From Enterovibrio sp. JCM 19048 (GTDB lineage: Bacteria; Pseudomonadota; Gammaproteobacteria; Enterobacterales; Vibrionaceae), in the NCBI GenBank assembly GCA_001310415.1, contig BAXE01000007.1, positions 143,768 through 207,767 of the forward strand: DNA of 64,000 nt, written 5' to 3'. Positions 31,201 through 42,710 of this stretch are shown in pieces. Numbering within the stretch: position 1 is the first letter of the stretch; each line of letters opens with the position of its first letter. A program made the position numbers and the translations under genes. The notes under the pieces were generated by a model. That model searched no databases. It worked only from the letters and a program-made list of their open reading frames with translations, and was not told the DNA's origin.

Positions 31201-31227
31201 AAAAAAGTGGCCCGAAGGCCACTTTCA
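31201..31227 (-). terminator. Terminator after the SLC13 gene
   Basis: On the minus strand AAAGTGGCC-TTCG-GGCCACTTTTTT is a strong tetraloop hairpin with a T run. Confidence 0.85.
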
Positions 31228-31245
31228 GAGTGTGTTGTTGCGGTA

Positions 31246-32615
31246 TTACCAGAACATCCAGGCAAACAGTGCAAGCACTGAAATCGCGACGATATTGAGG
31301 TAGAAACCGGCACGCATCATTTCCGACTGTTTGATATGGCCAGAGCCGAAGACAATGGCATTAGGCGGTGTCGCTACCGGCAGCATAAAGGCACAGGATG
31401 CTGCGACGGCAATCAGAGCTGACAGGATGACCGGTGAGACACCCAGCGCTTCAGCGACGGTGGCAAAAACAGGCACCAGTAGCGCAGCACTGGCCGTGTT
31501 ACTTGCAAACTCTGTCAGGAATACCACGAATGCCACCACGGTCAGTAAAGTGAAGAAAATACCGGCCGAAGAGAGGAAGCCGCTCAGGGATTCTGCCAGG
31601 AATACGCTGGTACCTGTGGCTTTTAGTACATTGCTCAGTGTCAGACCACCTCCGAACAAAAGCAACACACCCCAGTCAGTGGTTTTCTCAACGTCTTTCC
31701 ATTTCACCACGCGCGATGCGCCAAGCAGAACGATAGCGGTAATCGCAACCAACGTATCAAACTTGCTCAATCCACCCAGCATTTGGTTGATAGGTTTGCT
31801 GAATACCCAGCAAATCACGGTGAACGCAAAAATAGCCAAAGTCAGACGGCGAGGGTGTGTCCACTCGATGGGTTTGTGGTCAAGTTCAAAGGTATGTTTC
31901 AGGTTTGGTTTTGTCAGTGCGTAGAGCAAGCCGATGGTCAGTGGTAAGAGCGTCAGAGTGATTGGCAAGCCGAGCTTCATCCACTCTGCGAAGTTAAGGT
32001 TAACCTCGGCAGCAGCGATGGCGTTTGGTGGGCTACCAACGATAGTCGCAATGCCACCGATACTGGCACAATAAGCCACACCCAGAAGAACAAACACGAA
32101 CGTGCCTCGCTCAGACTTCGCATTTACCTTGCTCAGCACACCTAAAACCAGTGGCAGCATCATGGCTGTGGTAGCAGTGTTTGAAATCCACATGGAAAGC
32201 CCCGCAGTCACACCAAATAACATCATCACGCAACGCTCATGCGTCCCTTTGCCAAAACGAGCACCTTATCGGCTATCGCCTGATCCAACTTCTGGGCGTG
32301 TAACGCTGCAGCGAGCGCAAAACCACCTAGGAAAAGGAAGATGATGGGGTTAGCGAAGTTGGCCAGTGCTGCGGGTGTAGAGAATACACCAAGCCCTACG
32401 GCTAACAGGGGAACCAAAAGAGCGGTAATGCTGACATGCAGCGCTTCTGTCAGCCAGAGGATGGCCACAAAGACCAGCACACTCAAGCCGATAACGACAT
32501 TTTTCTCAAAGGGAAGGAAATTAAGCATCAACGCGAAAAGCGCGATGTCAGCTATCAGTATCAAACTGTTTTTGTTAAACAGCCAGTCTTTGAAGGCTAG
32601 GGTTAAAGCTGTCAT
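31246..32615 (-). CDS. SLC13/DASS family sodium:anion symporter (one frameshift)
   Basis: This inner-membrane transporter of the family that includes V. cholerae INDY carries dicarboxylates, citrate or sulphate with sodium. The two signature SNT-type motifs are present: [14 protein letters not shown] and [15 protein letters not shown], with [14 protein letters not shown] in the second half. About eleven hydrophobic segments are visible. The frame changes near 32232, after KGRMSVA; one added base gives 457 codons. GAGGAAG precedes the ATG at 32615. The substrate cannot be assigned. Confidence 0.88.
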
Positions 32616-32868
32616 AGGGACTTCCTCAGTTTCAATGAAGGCGAGCTTCTTATTGTCATTCCGACTTGTCAGTGCCAACTGAACGCCGGTTTGTTCAGAG
32701 CTGTTTCGCTCGTTGTGGGCGCATTATTGCGCAAAGAGAAAAACGGCAAGAGAGGCGGATGCCACGGAATTAATAAGATGTTGCACGGATGTTTAAAACT
32801 GGGAGGTGATGAATTTGAAATGGGTATTAATCCACCCATGCTGAATGGGTGGATGTATCAAACTGTTT

Positions 32869-33526
<658 letters not shown>

Positions 33527-33599
33527 CTCAATCAGAAAGGCAATAAACCAGAGGCAGAAACAGCAGGTTAAACCAAAATGTGTGAAATAACAAAAACAA

Positions 33600-33627
33600 C
33601 CTCCGCAATCCCGGGGGATTGCGGAGG
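33600..33627 (-). terminator. Terminator after maeA
   Basis: On the minus strand the 11-bp stem CCTCCGCAATC-N6-GATTGCGGAGG is followed by TTGTTTTTGTTATTT. Confidence 0.85.
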
Positions 33628-33634
33628 GCAGGGC

Positions 33635-35325
33635 TTAGAATGATGTGCGTTTGTACTGGCGGTATTTCGGTTCCCAGAAGGTGTTGTCGATACGCTCAAG
33701 CAGGGCATCATCAGCCAACTCCAGTGCGACACCTTGTTCGATAGCTTTCTTAGCAACAGCCAGTGCAATGTGGCGGGATACCGAATGGATCTCTTCCAGC
33801 GCAGGCAGCAATGGGCCACGGCCAAACTTCGCCAGCGGTGAACATTCTGCCAATGCACGGCTTGATTCCATCAGCATTTCATCTGTCACACGTTTAGCTT
33901 CGGCAGCCAGGACACCCAAGCCGATGCCTGGGAAAATGTAGCTGTTGTTACACTGTGCAATGTTGAAGGTGCGTCCACCGTCAAGAACAACAGGGTCAAA
34001 CGGGCTACCCGTCGCCACCAACGCAGCACCATCTGTCCAACGTAAAACGTCAAACGGTGTTGCTTCTACGCGGCTGGTAGGGTTAGACAGCGGGAATACG
34101 ATTGGACGCTCGCAATGCGCGTGCATCGCTTTAATCACTTCTTCACTGAACAGACCCGGCGCGCCGGATACACCGATCAATACCGTTGGTTTGGCGTTGT
34201 TCATGACATCCAGCAGTGAGATGTTTTGGTCAGTCAGCGTCCAGTCTTTGATTGCAGAAGACTTCTGTACCAGTTTTTGTTGGAAGTCGAGCAGGTTTGG
34301 CATGGCATCGAGCAGTAAGCCCCAGCGGTCTACCATGAATACACGTTCACGTGCTTCTTTATCGGTAATGCCTTCTGAAACCATTTGCGCGATGATCGCC
34401 TCTGCAATACCACAGCCTGCAGAGCCCGCACCCAGGAAAGTGATACGCTGGTCAGACAGCTTGGTACCCGCAGCTTTACAGGCCGCAATCAGGGAGCCAA
34501 CCGTGACGGCTGCAGTACCTTGGATGTCATCGTTAAAACAACATACGCGGTCTTTGTAGCGCTCAAGAATTGGCATCGCATTCTTCTGCGCGAAATCTTC
34601 GAACTGGATCAGTGCATCTGGCCAGCGGCGCTGAACGGCCTGAATGAATTCTTCAATAAAATCGTCGTAATCCTGACCGGTAACGCGTGTATGGCGCCAG
34701 CCATATACATAGGGTCAGACAGACGTTGTGGGTTATTGGTGCCCACATCCAGCACGATTGGCAGAGTGTATGCCGGGCTGATGCCACCACAAGCGGTATA
34801 GAGAGAGAGCTTACCGATTGGAATACCCATACCACCGATACCTTGGTCGCCCAGACCCAGAATGCGCTCACCGTCCGTCACAACGATAACTTTTACGTTG
34901 TGGCGTGACGCATTGTTCAGCATGTCGTCGATGCGGAAACGGTTCGGGTAGGAGATGAACAGGCCACGGCCACGACGGTAGATTTCAGAGAAGTTTTCAC
35001 ACGCGGCGCCAACGGTCGGCGTGTAGATGATTGGCATCATCTCGGAAATGTGGCTGTTTACCAAACGGTAGAACAGGGTTTCGTTGGTGTCCTGAATGTT
35101 GCGCAGATAAATGTGCTTATCCATGTCGTTTTCAAAACGCTGGAATTGCTTGTAAGCACGCTCTGCCTGCTCTTCAATGCTCTCGATTGCTTCTGGCAAA
35201 AGACCTTCAAGGTTAAAGAACATGCGTTCTTCAACAGAAAACGCGCTGCCTTTGTTCAAGAGTGGAGTTTCGAGTAACGCAGGGCCTGCGTAGGGAATGT
35301 AGAGAGGTCGCTTTTGATTATTCAT
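33635..35325 (-). CDS. maeA: NAD-dependent malic enzyme (one frameshift)
   Basis: MaeA decarboxylates malate to pyruvate with NAD. Marks are [18 protein letters not shown] near the start, [20 protein letters not shown], the catalytic lysine region [30 protein letters not shown] (metal site), the Rossmann loop [15 protein letters not shown] and [13 protein letters not shown]. The frame changes near 34700 (ggg read as gg); one added base gives 564 codons, the E. coli length. The ATG at 35325 matches the family N-terminus. Confidence 0.95.
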
Positions 35326-35583
35326 GTATGAAGACAACTCGTTCTTTCAGTAAGAGATTATTTTGCGCGGTAATCGGCAAAGAACAGGACTGAAAGTGTA
35401 GAAGGGATGCTTGGGACTATTCAAGCGTATTTTGTTTTAAACACCATAGTTGGCAGTAAACGGTGACGCGGCTCTTACTTGCTGGGTGGATTATTACCCA
35501 TTCGCGGAATTAAAGGCGCTTTACGGCGCGAATGCGGTACACTTGGTGCTGTTATTTGTAACCCTCAAACCAGCTGTATTTTC

Positions 35584-37931
35584 ATGCCAAATTCTGCACA
35601 TCTCACTTTGCCGATTGATTCGCTTCGACCTTTGGTGGAGCAAAAACTTCCCGAACGCCACCTCATTGTTCAATCTGACACCGGTACCGGTAAATCGACA
35701 CGACTACCTGTGTGGGCGATGAAACTCGGGCGGGTGTTGGTGATTGAACCCCGCAGAGTGGCATGTACCTCTTTGGCGGGTTTTGTGGCAGAAACACTCG
35801 ATTGCCGCGTGGGAGAAACAGCAGGGTATGCGATTAAGTTTGATCACTGCTTCTCGGAAGCGTCACGCATAGTGTTTGCAACGCCCGGTGTTGTGTTGCG
35901 CTGGTTCAGCGAGAACAAGTTAGCCGATTTTGATGTGGTGATGATTGATGAATTCCATGAGCGCCGCGCTGAAACAGATCTGTTGGCAGCGCTACTAAAG
36001 AAAGTCGATAAGCACCGTTTAATCATTACTTCAGCGACGCTGGATAGCGATATACTTGCACACTACTTCGATGCTGACGTGCTCAAAGCGGATGCTGTAG
36101 GTTACGGTGTCACTATCTCTCATCATGCTGAAAGTCAGCGAATGCCATCCGGCAAGTATATAGAAACCCGGGTAAAACCCTTGGTGGAGCTGGCCTTAGA
36201 TCGCGGCGGTGACGTACTGGTGTTTTTGCCCGGTAAAAAGGAAATCAACCAGTGCCAGTCAGCGTTAAAAGAACTGGGCGCAGAAGTCATTCCCCTTCAT
36301 GCCTCGGTTTCCGATTCTGACCGCCACCGAGCGCTGCATCAATCCGAAAACCAGCGTATCGTCCTGGCCACCAATGTTGCTGAAACTTCGCTGACTATTC
36401 CCGGCATTGTTACCGTTATCGATACCGGTATGGAGCGTCGCACCCATCAGCGGAATGGCCGCACAGCGTTGGCTTTACATGCGATTTCTAAAGCCAGTGC
36501 TAAACAGCGTGCCGGTCGTGCAGGACGTATTGCTGCAGGCTTTTGTGAGCGCCTTTATGGTGAGCATGCGCCATTGGAAGCGTTTACGCCTCCGGAGTTG
36601 GAAAGGGAAGATTTAACTGAAACCATGCTGGCATCGGCCTGTTGTGGTTATGCGTTGACGTCATTGGACTTTCTGGCTCCACTACCTGAAAAGTCATTGA
36701 AAGCGGCACAAAACCGTTTGCTGGAAATGAAAGCAATTGATGATACCGGCATTGCAACTGAACACGGGAAATTGCTCTATCCGCTTCCTATCGACAGCCT
36801 GTTTGCTCATTTGATTTCTGGAATGGCAGTCAAGGCACACAAAGAGGCGATGGTGGATTTGGCCGCAATACTGCAAACGCCGATGACTGTTTGGAAGCGC
36901 AGGGGCGGAGAGATTGAACTGGATGAATTCAGGCAATGGAATCCTAATTTGTGTGACGCTGTCACTTCAATTGCAGTGCTTCGTGGCGAGGCTCCATTAG
37001 AATTGCTTACCATTGATGAACTCGCCTTGATGAAGCCAGAAAGTTGTCGGCTTCAATCCGGGAAGCAATGGCACTCCCGCAATGGAAAGTTACCAGCCGG
37101 TACCAGCGTGAGAGTTTCCTTAGAAATGTTATGCATGTAGCCCCTGAACTGGTGTTTGTGCGCCGGGAACGACGCCAACAAGCTTTTGGCAACGGTATCA
37201 GTGAAGTTGTATTAAGCCGTGACAGTGATTTTCCGTCGGAGCCACAGGCTGCGATTGTTTTCGATCAGTTCCATCTTGCGGGTCGTGGCGCAAAACAAAC
37301 AACCTCCTATGCCACATGTATGGCGCCGGTGCCGTTCAACTGGATGGTTGATAGCGGCTTAGGCGAAGACATTGTTGCTGACTTTGTGAACGACGATGGC
37401 GTTGTGCTGGATTGCATCCAACGGGTATATGCCGGAAGGGTGATTGGCGAACATCAAAGTGAGTCCTCGGGTGAGAACCTTATCCGAGCACTGGCAACCC
37501 AAATTTTGCTCGGAGAGATTTTGTCTGGCGCAGGCGAGCGTCTTACAAGGGAAATCCGCTACTGGAATCTTTATCAAGCTCTGGAACTCAATAAGGTAGC
37601 CGAAATCGTTGATGAGCAGGTGTGGCTTGAGCAAGCACTGCTAGATTTAGGGGTTGAATCCGCAGAAGATCTGGAACTTATCGACGCGGGTGACCTGCAA
37701 TTCAACGGTATCCCTGCGTGGGAGTTTGACGACTTTGCGGATAAATACCCGCTCGAGGTTAAGTTGCCTGAGTTGCATTTGAACGTGGAATACCAAAAAG
37801 GGAAACGAACGGTAGTGGTTCACCATGCAGGCGGGAATCGTAAAGACGGCCCTAAACGCTGGGAGTTGCCTTCTTGGAGTGGTTGGAAAGTGCAATATAG
37901 AAAAGCCAGCCGTCTTGTCGACGTGAAATGA
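35584..37931 (+). CDS. DEAH-box helicase, HrpA/HrpB type (one frameshift)
   Basis: This RNA-type superfamily 2 helicase shows SDTGTGKSTRLP (Walker A, about residue 36), DEFHER (DEAH-type motif II), ITSATLD (III), VLATNVAETSLTIPGI (V) and QRAGRAGR (VI). The length of about 782 residues is nearer HrpB (about 810) than HrpA (about 1300), but the C-terminus is not clearly HrpB, so I give no symbol. The frame changes near 37043 (aaaa read as aaa); one added base gives 783 codons. The ATG at 35584 fits the domain start; no strong ribosome site is seen. Its substrate RNA is unknown. Confidence 0.85.
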
Positions 37932-37957
37932 AAAAAGGCCGATTTGATCGGCCTTTC
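37932..37957 (+). terminator. Terminator after the DEAH helicase
   Basis: The stem aaaggccgat-tt-gatcggccttt lies directly after the stop codon. Confidence 0.8.
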
Positions 37958-37994
37958 TTGATTTCAGTGAGGTATATACCCCAGCAACCTGATC

Positions 37995-38528
37995 TTACCG
38001 GACGCGACGGTAGTGGTTTTTGATCATGGCACCCAGCAAGACTTCACTGTTTACCAGTTCGTACGCTTGGTGCGCAGGCAAATCGCTGAACAAGCGCGAG
38101 CCGCCACCCAGCAATACCGGGATTTGAGTGATGATAAGGTCATCAATCAAATCTTCAGTCAAAAAGCTCTGCACTGTCTTTCCACCATCGATGTAAAGAT
38201 TTTCAAAACCGCGTTTGTTCAGAGTATTGATAATCTCAGGCAAAGCGCCTGACACCAGCTCAGCTTTATCCTGATAGTTTTCAGGAATCTCTGTTAGTGT
38301 GTTGCTCAACACGAATACAGGCTTGTTGTAAGGCCAGTCGCAGTCAAATCCGCAAACTGTCTCAAACGTTGTTCTGCCCATCACAAGGGCATCAACACCT
38401 GCCATAAACTCAGCCCAGCCGAAATCAGAGTGATCAGGGTTCGGAATGCTGTGCAGCCAATCCAGACCGCCATCTCTGTCAGCAATGTAGCCATCAAGGC
38501 TGGTGGCGATATAAACAATATTTTTCAT
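37995..38528 (-). CDS. DHFR-like (RibD C-terminal type) reductase
   Basis: This 177-residue protein of the dihydrofolate reductase-like fold starts MKNIVYIATSLDGYIADRDG. It has the NADPH-site patterns DALVMGRTTFETV and NLYIDGGKTVQSFL, and later IPVLLGGGSRLF. Such proteins are common in bacteria and the substrate is usually unknown; it should not be called FolA. The frame is intact. The start lies 17 bases beyond the T run of the yajQ terminator and has no clear ribosome site. Confidence 0.8.
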   Translation of the reverse strand: MKNIVYIATSLDGYIADRDGGLDWLHSIPNPDHSDFGWAEFMAGVDALVMGRTTFETVCGFDCDWPYNKPVFVLSNTLTEIPENYQDKAELVSGALPEIINTLNKRGFENLYIDGGKTVQSFLTEDLIDDLIITQIPVLLGGGSRLFSDLPAHQAYELVNSEVLLGAMIKNHYRRVR

Positions 38529-38544
38529 AGCGGTTACCCGGTGC

Positions 38545-38585
38545 ATCAAAAAGAAAAAGCCATTCACTGTGAGGTGAATGGCTTT
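38545..38585 (-). terminator. Terminator after yajQ
   Basis: On the minus strand AAAGCCATTCAC-N6-GTGAATGGCTTT is followed by TTCTTTTT. The DHFR-like gene starts just beyond. Confidence 0.85.
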
Positions 38586-38604
38586 GTCGTTCCTAACTTA
38601 TTGA

Positions 38605-39086
38605 TTAGTCGCGGAAGTTAGTGAACTGGAATGGCTGACCCAGGTCTGATTCACGAACCAGTTGCATGACTTCCTGTAGATCATCACGCTTTTTACCGGT
38701 TACGCGAACCTGTTCGCCCTGGATTTGAGCCTGCACTTTGATCTTGGCATCTTTGATTTTTTTGATGATTTTCTTAGCAATGTCAGCTTCGATGCCATTT
38801 TTAAAATGGACATCGCTGAAGAAGGTTTTACCTGAGTGAACCATGTCTTTAGGTTCCATTGCACGTGCATCACGCCGCGCTTGGCGAGGTTGCCACGCAG
38901 GATATCCATCATCTGGTTAACCTGAAAATCTGACTCAGCAGCGACTTTGACCACTTCTTTGTTCAGTTCGAAACTTGCATCGACGTTACGAAAGTCGAAG
39001 CGGGTAGCCAGTTCGCGCTTAGCATTGTCTACCGCGTTTTTCAGTTCAACACTGTCTATTTCAGAAACGATATCAAAAGAAGGCAT
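38605..39086 (-). CDS. yajQ: YajQ nucleotide-binding protein (one frameshift)
   Basis: YajQ-family proteins bind nucleotides; some bind cyclic di-GMP and act with transcription factors. The start [20 protein letters not shown], the middle [18 protein letters not shown] and the end [12 protein letters not shown] are all family-typical. The frame changes near 38872 (gg read as g); one added base gives 161 codons, the usual length. It lies downstream of aroG on the same strand, 28 bases away. Confidence 0.93.
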
Positions 39087-39114
39087 AGTTAAATCCTGAT
39101 TAATCTTTATGTGT

Positions 39115-40191
39115 TTAGTATTGACTGTTACGTTCGGCGACGGCAACTGAAAGCATGTTCAACATGCGAGCCGTGTCGTCCCATCCGAGGCAAGGGTCGG
39201 TGATTGACTGACCATACGTCAGACCTGCGATGTTGTCTTTATCAACGGCCTGGTTGCCTTCTTCGATGAAACTTTCCGCCATAATACCTGCAATGTGGGT
39301 ATCACCTTTCACGATTTGCTGGCAAATATCCTCTGCAACATCGATTTGACGACGATGCTGCTTTTCACAGTTTGCATGGCTGAAATCTACCACCAAACGC
39401 GGTGTAAGGTTAAATGCTGAAAGGTTCGCTGCAGCTGCCTCAACGTCTTCACGCGCGTAGTTCGGCTGGTGGCCGCCACGCAAAATAACATGGCCGTACG
39501 GATTACCGCTGGTGCGGTAAATGGTCATGACACCGTTTTTATCTGGCGAGCAGAAAAGGTGCGAGGTCTGGCTGGAGCGGATCGCATCGATAGCGATTTT
39601 GATGTTGCCATCCGTACCGTTTTTAAATCCAACCGGACAAGAAAGCGCAGAGGCCATTTCACGGTGGATTTGTGATTCTGTCGTACGCGCACCAATTGCG
39701 CCCCAAGTAACAAGATCGGCGATGTACTGGCCGGTGATCATGTCGAGGAACTCAGTGGCTGTTGGCATGCCAAGCTTGTTGACATCCAGCAGGAACTGGC
39801 GCGCTTTAAACAGGCCTTCGCGCAGTTTGCAGCTGCCGTCAAGGTCAGGATCATTGATCATGCCTTTCCAGCCAACAACGGTGCGTGGCTTCTCAAAGTA
39901 GGTGCGCATTACGATGTGCAGGGTATCTTTGTGCTCGTCTGCAATCGCTTTCAGGCGCTTTGCATAATCGAGCCCTGCTTCGGTGTCGTGGATAGAGCAG
40001 GGGCCAACAACGACCAGTAGGCGGTTGTCACGACCGGTCAGAATGTCTTCTGTAATTTTGCGCGCAACGGCAATGTGCTCAGCAACACTGTCAGTGATCG
40101 GTGAAGTATCTTCGACTTCAGCCGGAGTCGGCAGCGTATCAACGGCTAGTGTTCTGAGTTCGTCAGTTTTAATCGGCATGGAAACTGCCAT
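39115..40191 (-). CDS. aroG: 3-deoxy-7-phosphoheptulonate synthase, class I
   Basis: This enzyme joins phosphoenolpyruvate and erythrose 4-phosphate in the first step of aromatic amino acid synthesis. Marks are [81 protein letters not shown] and [10 protein letters not shown]. The sequence is nearer AroG than AroF or AroH, which suggests feedback by phenylalanine; that is inferred. The frame is intact at 358 residues. An alternative ATG at 40179 has GGATGG at better spacing, so the first four residues are uncertain. I saw no convincing TyrR box upstream. Confidence 0.93.
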   Translation of the reverse strand: MAVSMPIKTDELRTLAVDTLPTPAEVEDTSPITDSVAEHIAVARKITEDILTGRDNRLLVVVGPCSIHDTEAGLDYAKRLKAIADEHKDTLHIVMRTYFEKPRTVVGWKGMINDPDLDGSCKLREGLFKARQFLLDVNKLGMPTATEFLDMITGQYIADLVTWGAIGARTTESQIHREMASALSCPVGFKNGTDGNIKIAIDAIRSSQTSHLFCSPDKNGVMTIYRTSGNPYGHVILRGGHQPNYAREDVEAAAANLSAFNLTPRLVVDFSHANCEKQHRRQIDVAEDICQQIVKGDTHIAGIMAESFIEEGNQAVDKDNIAGLTYGQSITDPCLGWDDTARMLNMLSVAVAERNSQY

Positions 40192-40512
40192 CCTTACTTG
40201 TTGCGAAGGCAGTAAGATAGCAAAAAACAGGGACAGAAAAGCAGGGATGTGATCTTTCAGCGATTTATTCTGCCTATCGCTCTAGATTTCACCACTTACC
40301 ACCTGGAAATCCCCGCTTTTGTCCCGTCGTTTTAACTGGGATGTAAAACAAAAGCGAAATTCTGATTTTCACTTGTAACACTTCTGCTCTCTGGGTATGT
40401 TGATCAGCGGAAGGTCAAAAATCAGGCGCTTGCAAGCTTCTAGACAATTTTTCGCCTTTTCCGCTACGCCGCTTTGAAGGCACGTTTTTCACAAAAGCAG
40501 TATTGGTGCGCT
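40192..40512. other. Divergent intergenic region aroG / PEP-barrel gene
   Basis: This 321-bp gap must hold both promoters. I see no coding region, terminator or clear operator in it. Confidence 0.4.
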
Positions 40513-41316
40513 ATGTCTCAAATGGATTTGACTTATTCTTACGCTTTAAAATCTCCCTCCCAACTGGAAAACGCTGAAAAAGCATTTGGGTTGGTCTGTT
40601 TAGGTGAGCTGTTTACCCAGCTTGTCGGTGAGCATCCTTCTGCATTGTCTGATGAGCAACAGGTAGTTGAGCAAGTGCTCGCGTTGCTGGAGCAAAATTT
40701 TGCAGCGAACCAGAACAGACCGCTTCGCGTGATGCTGAATGATTTAACTTCTCAGGTTTTTGGGTCGCTGAAAAACGCAGATCAGGAACCGCACGAGTTT
40801 AACCCGGCAATGGGGCTTCGTGGTGTCTCCCGTTTTGCCAGTGACATCGGCAAATTCGGCTTTGTCTTTGAATGCAAAGTACTCAAGCAAGCCATTGTTG
40901 AAAAGAATTTGCCTGTTGAAATCGTGGTGCCGTTTGTGCGCACCTCCAGCGAAGCTGCGACAATGATTGATTTATTGGCAGAGCAGGGGCTGTGCCGTGG
41001 CGCCAATGGATTGAAAGTGCTGTTGGCTTGTCAGCTACCGGCAAACGCCATTTTGGCAGATGCGCTGCTGGCCTATTTTGATGGCATGATCATCGATGTC
41101 GATAACCTAGCTGCATTTACCCTTGGTGTCGATTTTGAGGATGCCGCATTGCCTTACACATTCAACAAAGGCAATGAAGCAGTTAGAACCCTGATTCTGG
41201 AAACAGTGCGCAAGGTTCAGGTGGCTGAAAAACCGGTTCAGATTCTGGCTCAGGAAACGGACACCGCGATTATTGAGCTGGCAGAAGCCGCCAATGTAGA
41301 GCTGATTTTTCACTGA
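40513..41316 (+). CDS. Stand-alone PEP-synthase-type barrel protein, probably non-catalytic
   Basis: The 267-residue protein resembles only the C-terminal PEP/pyruvate-binding barrel of PpsA and related enzymes. FNPAMGLRGVSRF matches the NPxxGxRG(A/V)SR motif, and ECKVLKQAI and VPFVRTSSEAATMIDLL follow in the expected order. The swivelling phospho-histidine domain and the ATP-grasp domain are absent. The catalytic cysteine near the end of PpsA is not present; the matching region reads ILAQETDTAIIELAEAANVELIF in part. It is therefore likely a non-catalytic or binding paralogue. The start is uncertain, with a weak ribosome site. Confidence 0.7.
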   Translation: MSQMDLTYSYALKSPSQLENAEKAFGLVCLGELFTQLVGEHPSALSDEQQVVEQVLALLEQNFAANQNRPLRVMLNDLTSQVFGSLKNADQEPHEFNPAMGLRGVSRFASDIGKFGFVFECKVLKQAIVEKNLPVEIVVPFVRTSSEAATMIDLLAEQGLCRGANGLKVLLACQLPANAILADALLAYFDGMIIDVDNLAAFTLGVDFEDAALPYTFNKGNEAVRTLILETVRKVQVAEKPVQILAQETDTAIIELAEAANVELIFH

Positions 41317-41336
41317 TCCGTAATGCTCGCCACAAG

Positions 41337-41362
41337 ACGCCACGCTAAGCCGTGGCGTTTTT
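41337..41362 (+). terminator. Terminator after the PEP-barrel gene
   Basis: The stem acgccacg-N6-cgtggcgt is followed by ttttt. Confidence 0.85.
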
Positions 41363-41479
41363 CGTTACTGGGAGCGAGCAAGAATGAATCAATTGAACGT
41401 TTGTCCTTAAATTACTGCAAACTTACCTACGCAAATTTCGTATACTGCGCGGTAGTTAACGTGAAAGAGCAAGACATCA

Positions 41480-42315
41480 ATGATTAAAATCGGTCAAATG
41501 AACACGCTTACCGTGGTCAAAGAGGTTGAATTCGGCGTATTCGTCGACGGTGGACGAGAGTATGGCAATATTCTTCTGCCAAAACGCTATGTGCCTAAGG
41601 GCACGTCTCTCGGCGACGAAATCAACGTGTTCATCTACTTTGACTCGGAAGACGATGTCATTGCCACTACCGAAAAGCCGCTGGCTCAAGTGGGTCAGTT
41701 CGCCAAGCTACAGTGCGTGAGTGCTAACAGCGTCGGTGCTTTCCTGAACTGGGGGCTGCCAAAAGACCTGCTAGTTCCTTTCAGCGAACAACGTGTTCGC
41801 ATGCAGGAAGGCAAAAACTATCTGGTTTACCTGTACGTTGACAATGCGTCTGGCCGTATTGTGGGCTCTACCAAGTTCAACAAGTTCCTGGATAAAACAC
41901 CTGCGCGTTACAAGAAAGGCGACCAGGTGCATGTGACCATCGTTGAAGAAACGGATCTGGGTTACAAGTGTGCTGTTAATGATGCTCACTGGGGCTTGCT
42001 GTTCAAATCAGAAATCTTCGGCAAACTATTTGTCGGTAAGAGCCTGAAAGCCTACATCAAGCAAGTGCGTGAAGATGGCAAGATTGACCTTGCACTGCAA
42101 AAGCTGGGCAAAGGTAAAGTAGACGACGTCGCGGATAAAATTATCCGTACACTGGAATTGAAAGGTGGCTTCTTGCCTGTGAATGACAAGAGCAGCCAGA
42201 TGCGATTTTCTCTTTGTTCCGCACCAGTAAAGCGACGTTTAAAAAGACCATTGGTGGCCTTTATAAAGAGCGCCGCATCCGCATTGAAAAAGAGGGTATC
42301 TACCTCATCAAGTAA
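41480..42315 (+). CDS. CvfB/YitL-like S1 RNA-binding protein (one frameshift)
   Basis: This RNA-binding protein has several S1-like OB folds and a C-terminal winged helix. S1-type segments are VEFGVFVDGGREYGNILLP, SANSVGAFLNWGLPKDLLVP, LGYKCAVNDAHWGLLF and the helical end GLYKERRIRIEKEGIYLIK. The frame changes near 42200 (cc read as c); with one base added it stops at 42315 after 279 codons. S. aureus CvfB affects virulence gene expression; the role in vibrios is not known. A terminator follows. Confidence 0.85.
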
Positions 42316-42350
42316 CAATATCACCAAGTGATAAAGCTTGAGTAATACTG

Positions 42351-42375
42351 AAAAGCCGCGTTTGCGGCTTTTTTT
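42351..42375 (+). terminator. Terminator after the CvfB-like gene
   Basis: The stem aaaagccgc-gttt-gcggctttt continues into a long T run. Confidence 0.85.
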
Positions 42376-42405
42376 GTGACTAAAGAAACGTACGGATCGT
42401 CAGAC

Positions 42406-42431
42406 AAAAAGAGCCCGGAACGATTCCTGTT
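42406..42431. repeat. 26-bp direct repeat, copy 1 (half terminator)
   Basis: This is identical to 42577-42602. Here the sequence holds only the left arm of a hairpin; the right arm is missing, so it looks like a truncated copy of the rsmF terminator. Confidence 0.85.
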
Positions 42432-42507
42432 TGTTTATTTTTCGGAATGATCGCGAATTATTTTGAATGCTTTGGAATTGCTTTACTTATCAAAATGTTA
42501 ATCAAGA

Positions 42508-42529
42508 ATCTGGTGTCGGATTTGGTGTC
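42508..42529. repeat. Paired 10-bp repeats between the direct repeats
   Basis: ATCTGGTGTC (42508-42517) and ATTTGGTGTC (42520-42529) are spaced 12 bp apart in AT-rich DNA. They look like integrase arm-type sites, but this is inference. Confidence 0.4.
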
Positions 42530-42575
42530 AGCTTTCATCTTGTCATAGTAAAGTAGAGTAAAAACAATGACATAT

Positions 42576-42609
42576 AAAAAAGAGCCCGGAACGATTCCTG
42601 TTCCGGGCT
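42576..42609 (-). terminator. Terminator after rsmF
   Basis: The 10-bp stem AGCCCGGAAC-N7-GTTCCGGGCT is followed on the minus strand by CTTTTTTAT. Confidence 0.85.
42577..42602. repeat. 26-bp direct repeat, copy 2
   Basis: This copy forms the left part of the complete rsmF terminator. It is 171 bp from copy 1. Confidence 0.85.
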
Positions 42610-42710
42610 TAGGGGAATGGCTCGTTAAGAGCCTTGCGCTAACTGGTTTAAATGGAGATTTGTAACACTTCAAAATTTAGTTGGCGCAAGCTCCACGGCG
42701 TGTTTCACCT

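Noticed and set aside
32830..32853. Hairpin with arms atccaccca/atgggtggat downstream of sanA
   Set aside because: The stem is good but neither side has a proper T run, so I do not call it a terminator.
40192..40512. TyrR boxes upstream of aroG
   Set aside because: Sequences with TGTAAA are present but no TGTAAA-N6-TTTACA pair was found.
42458..42673. A 71-residue minus-strand frame in the repeat region behind rsmF
   Set aside because: It runs across the terminator and the direct repeat and has no ribosome site. It could be an integrase remnant, but the evidence is too thin to call a gene.
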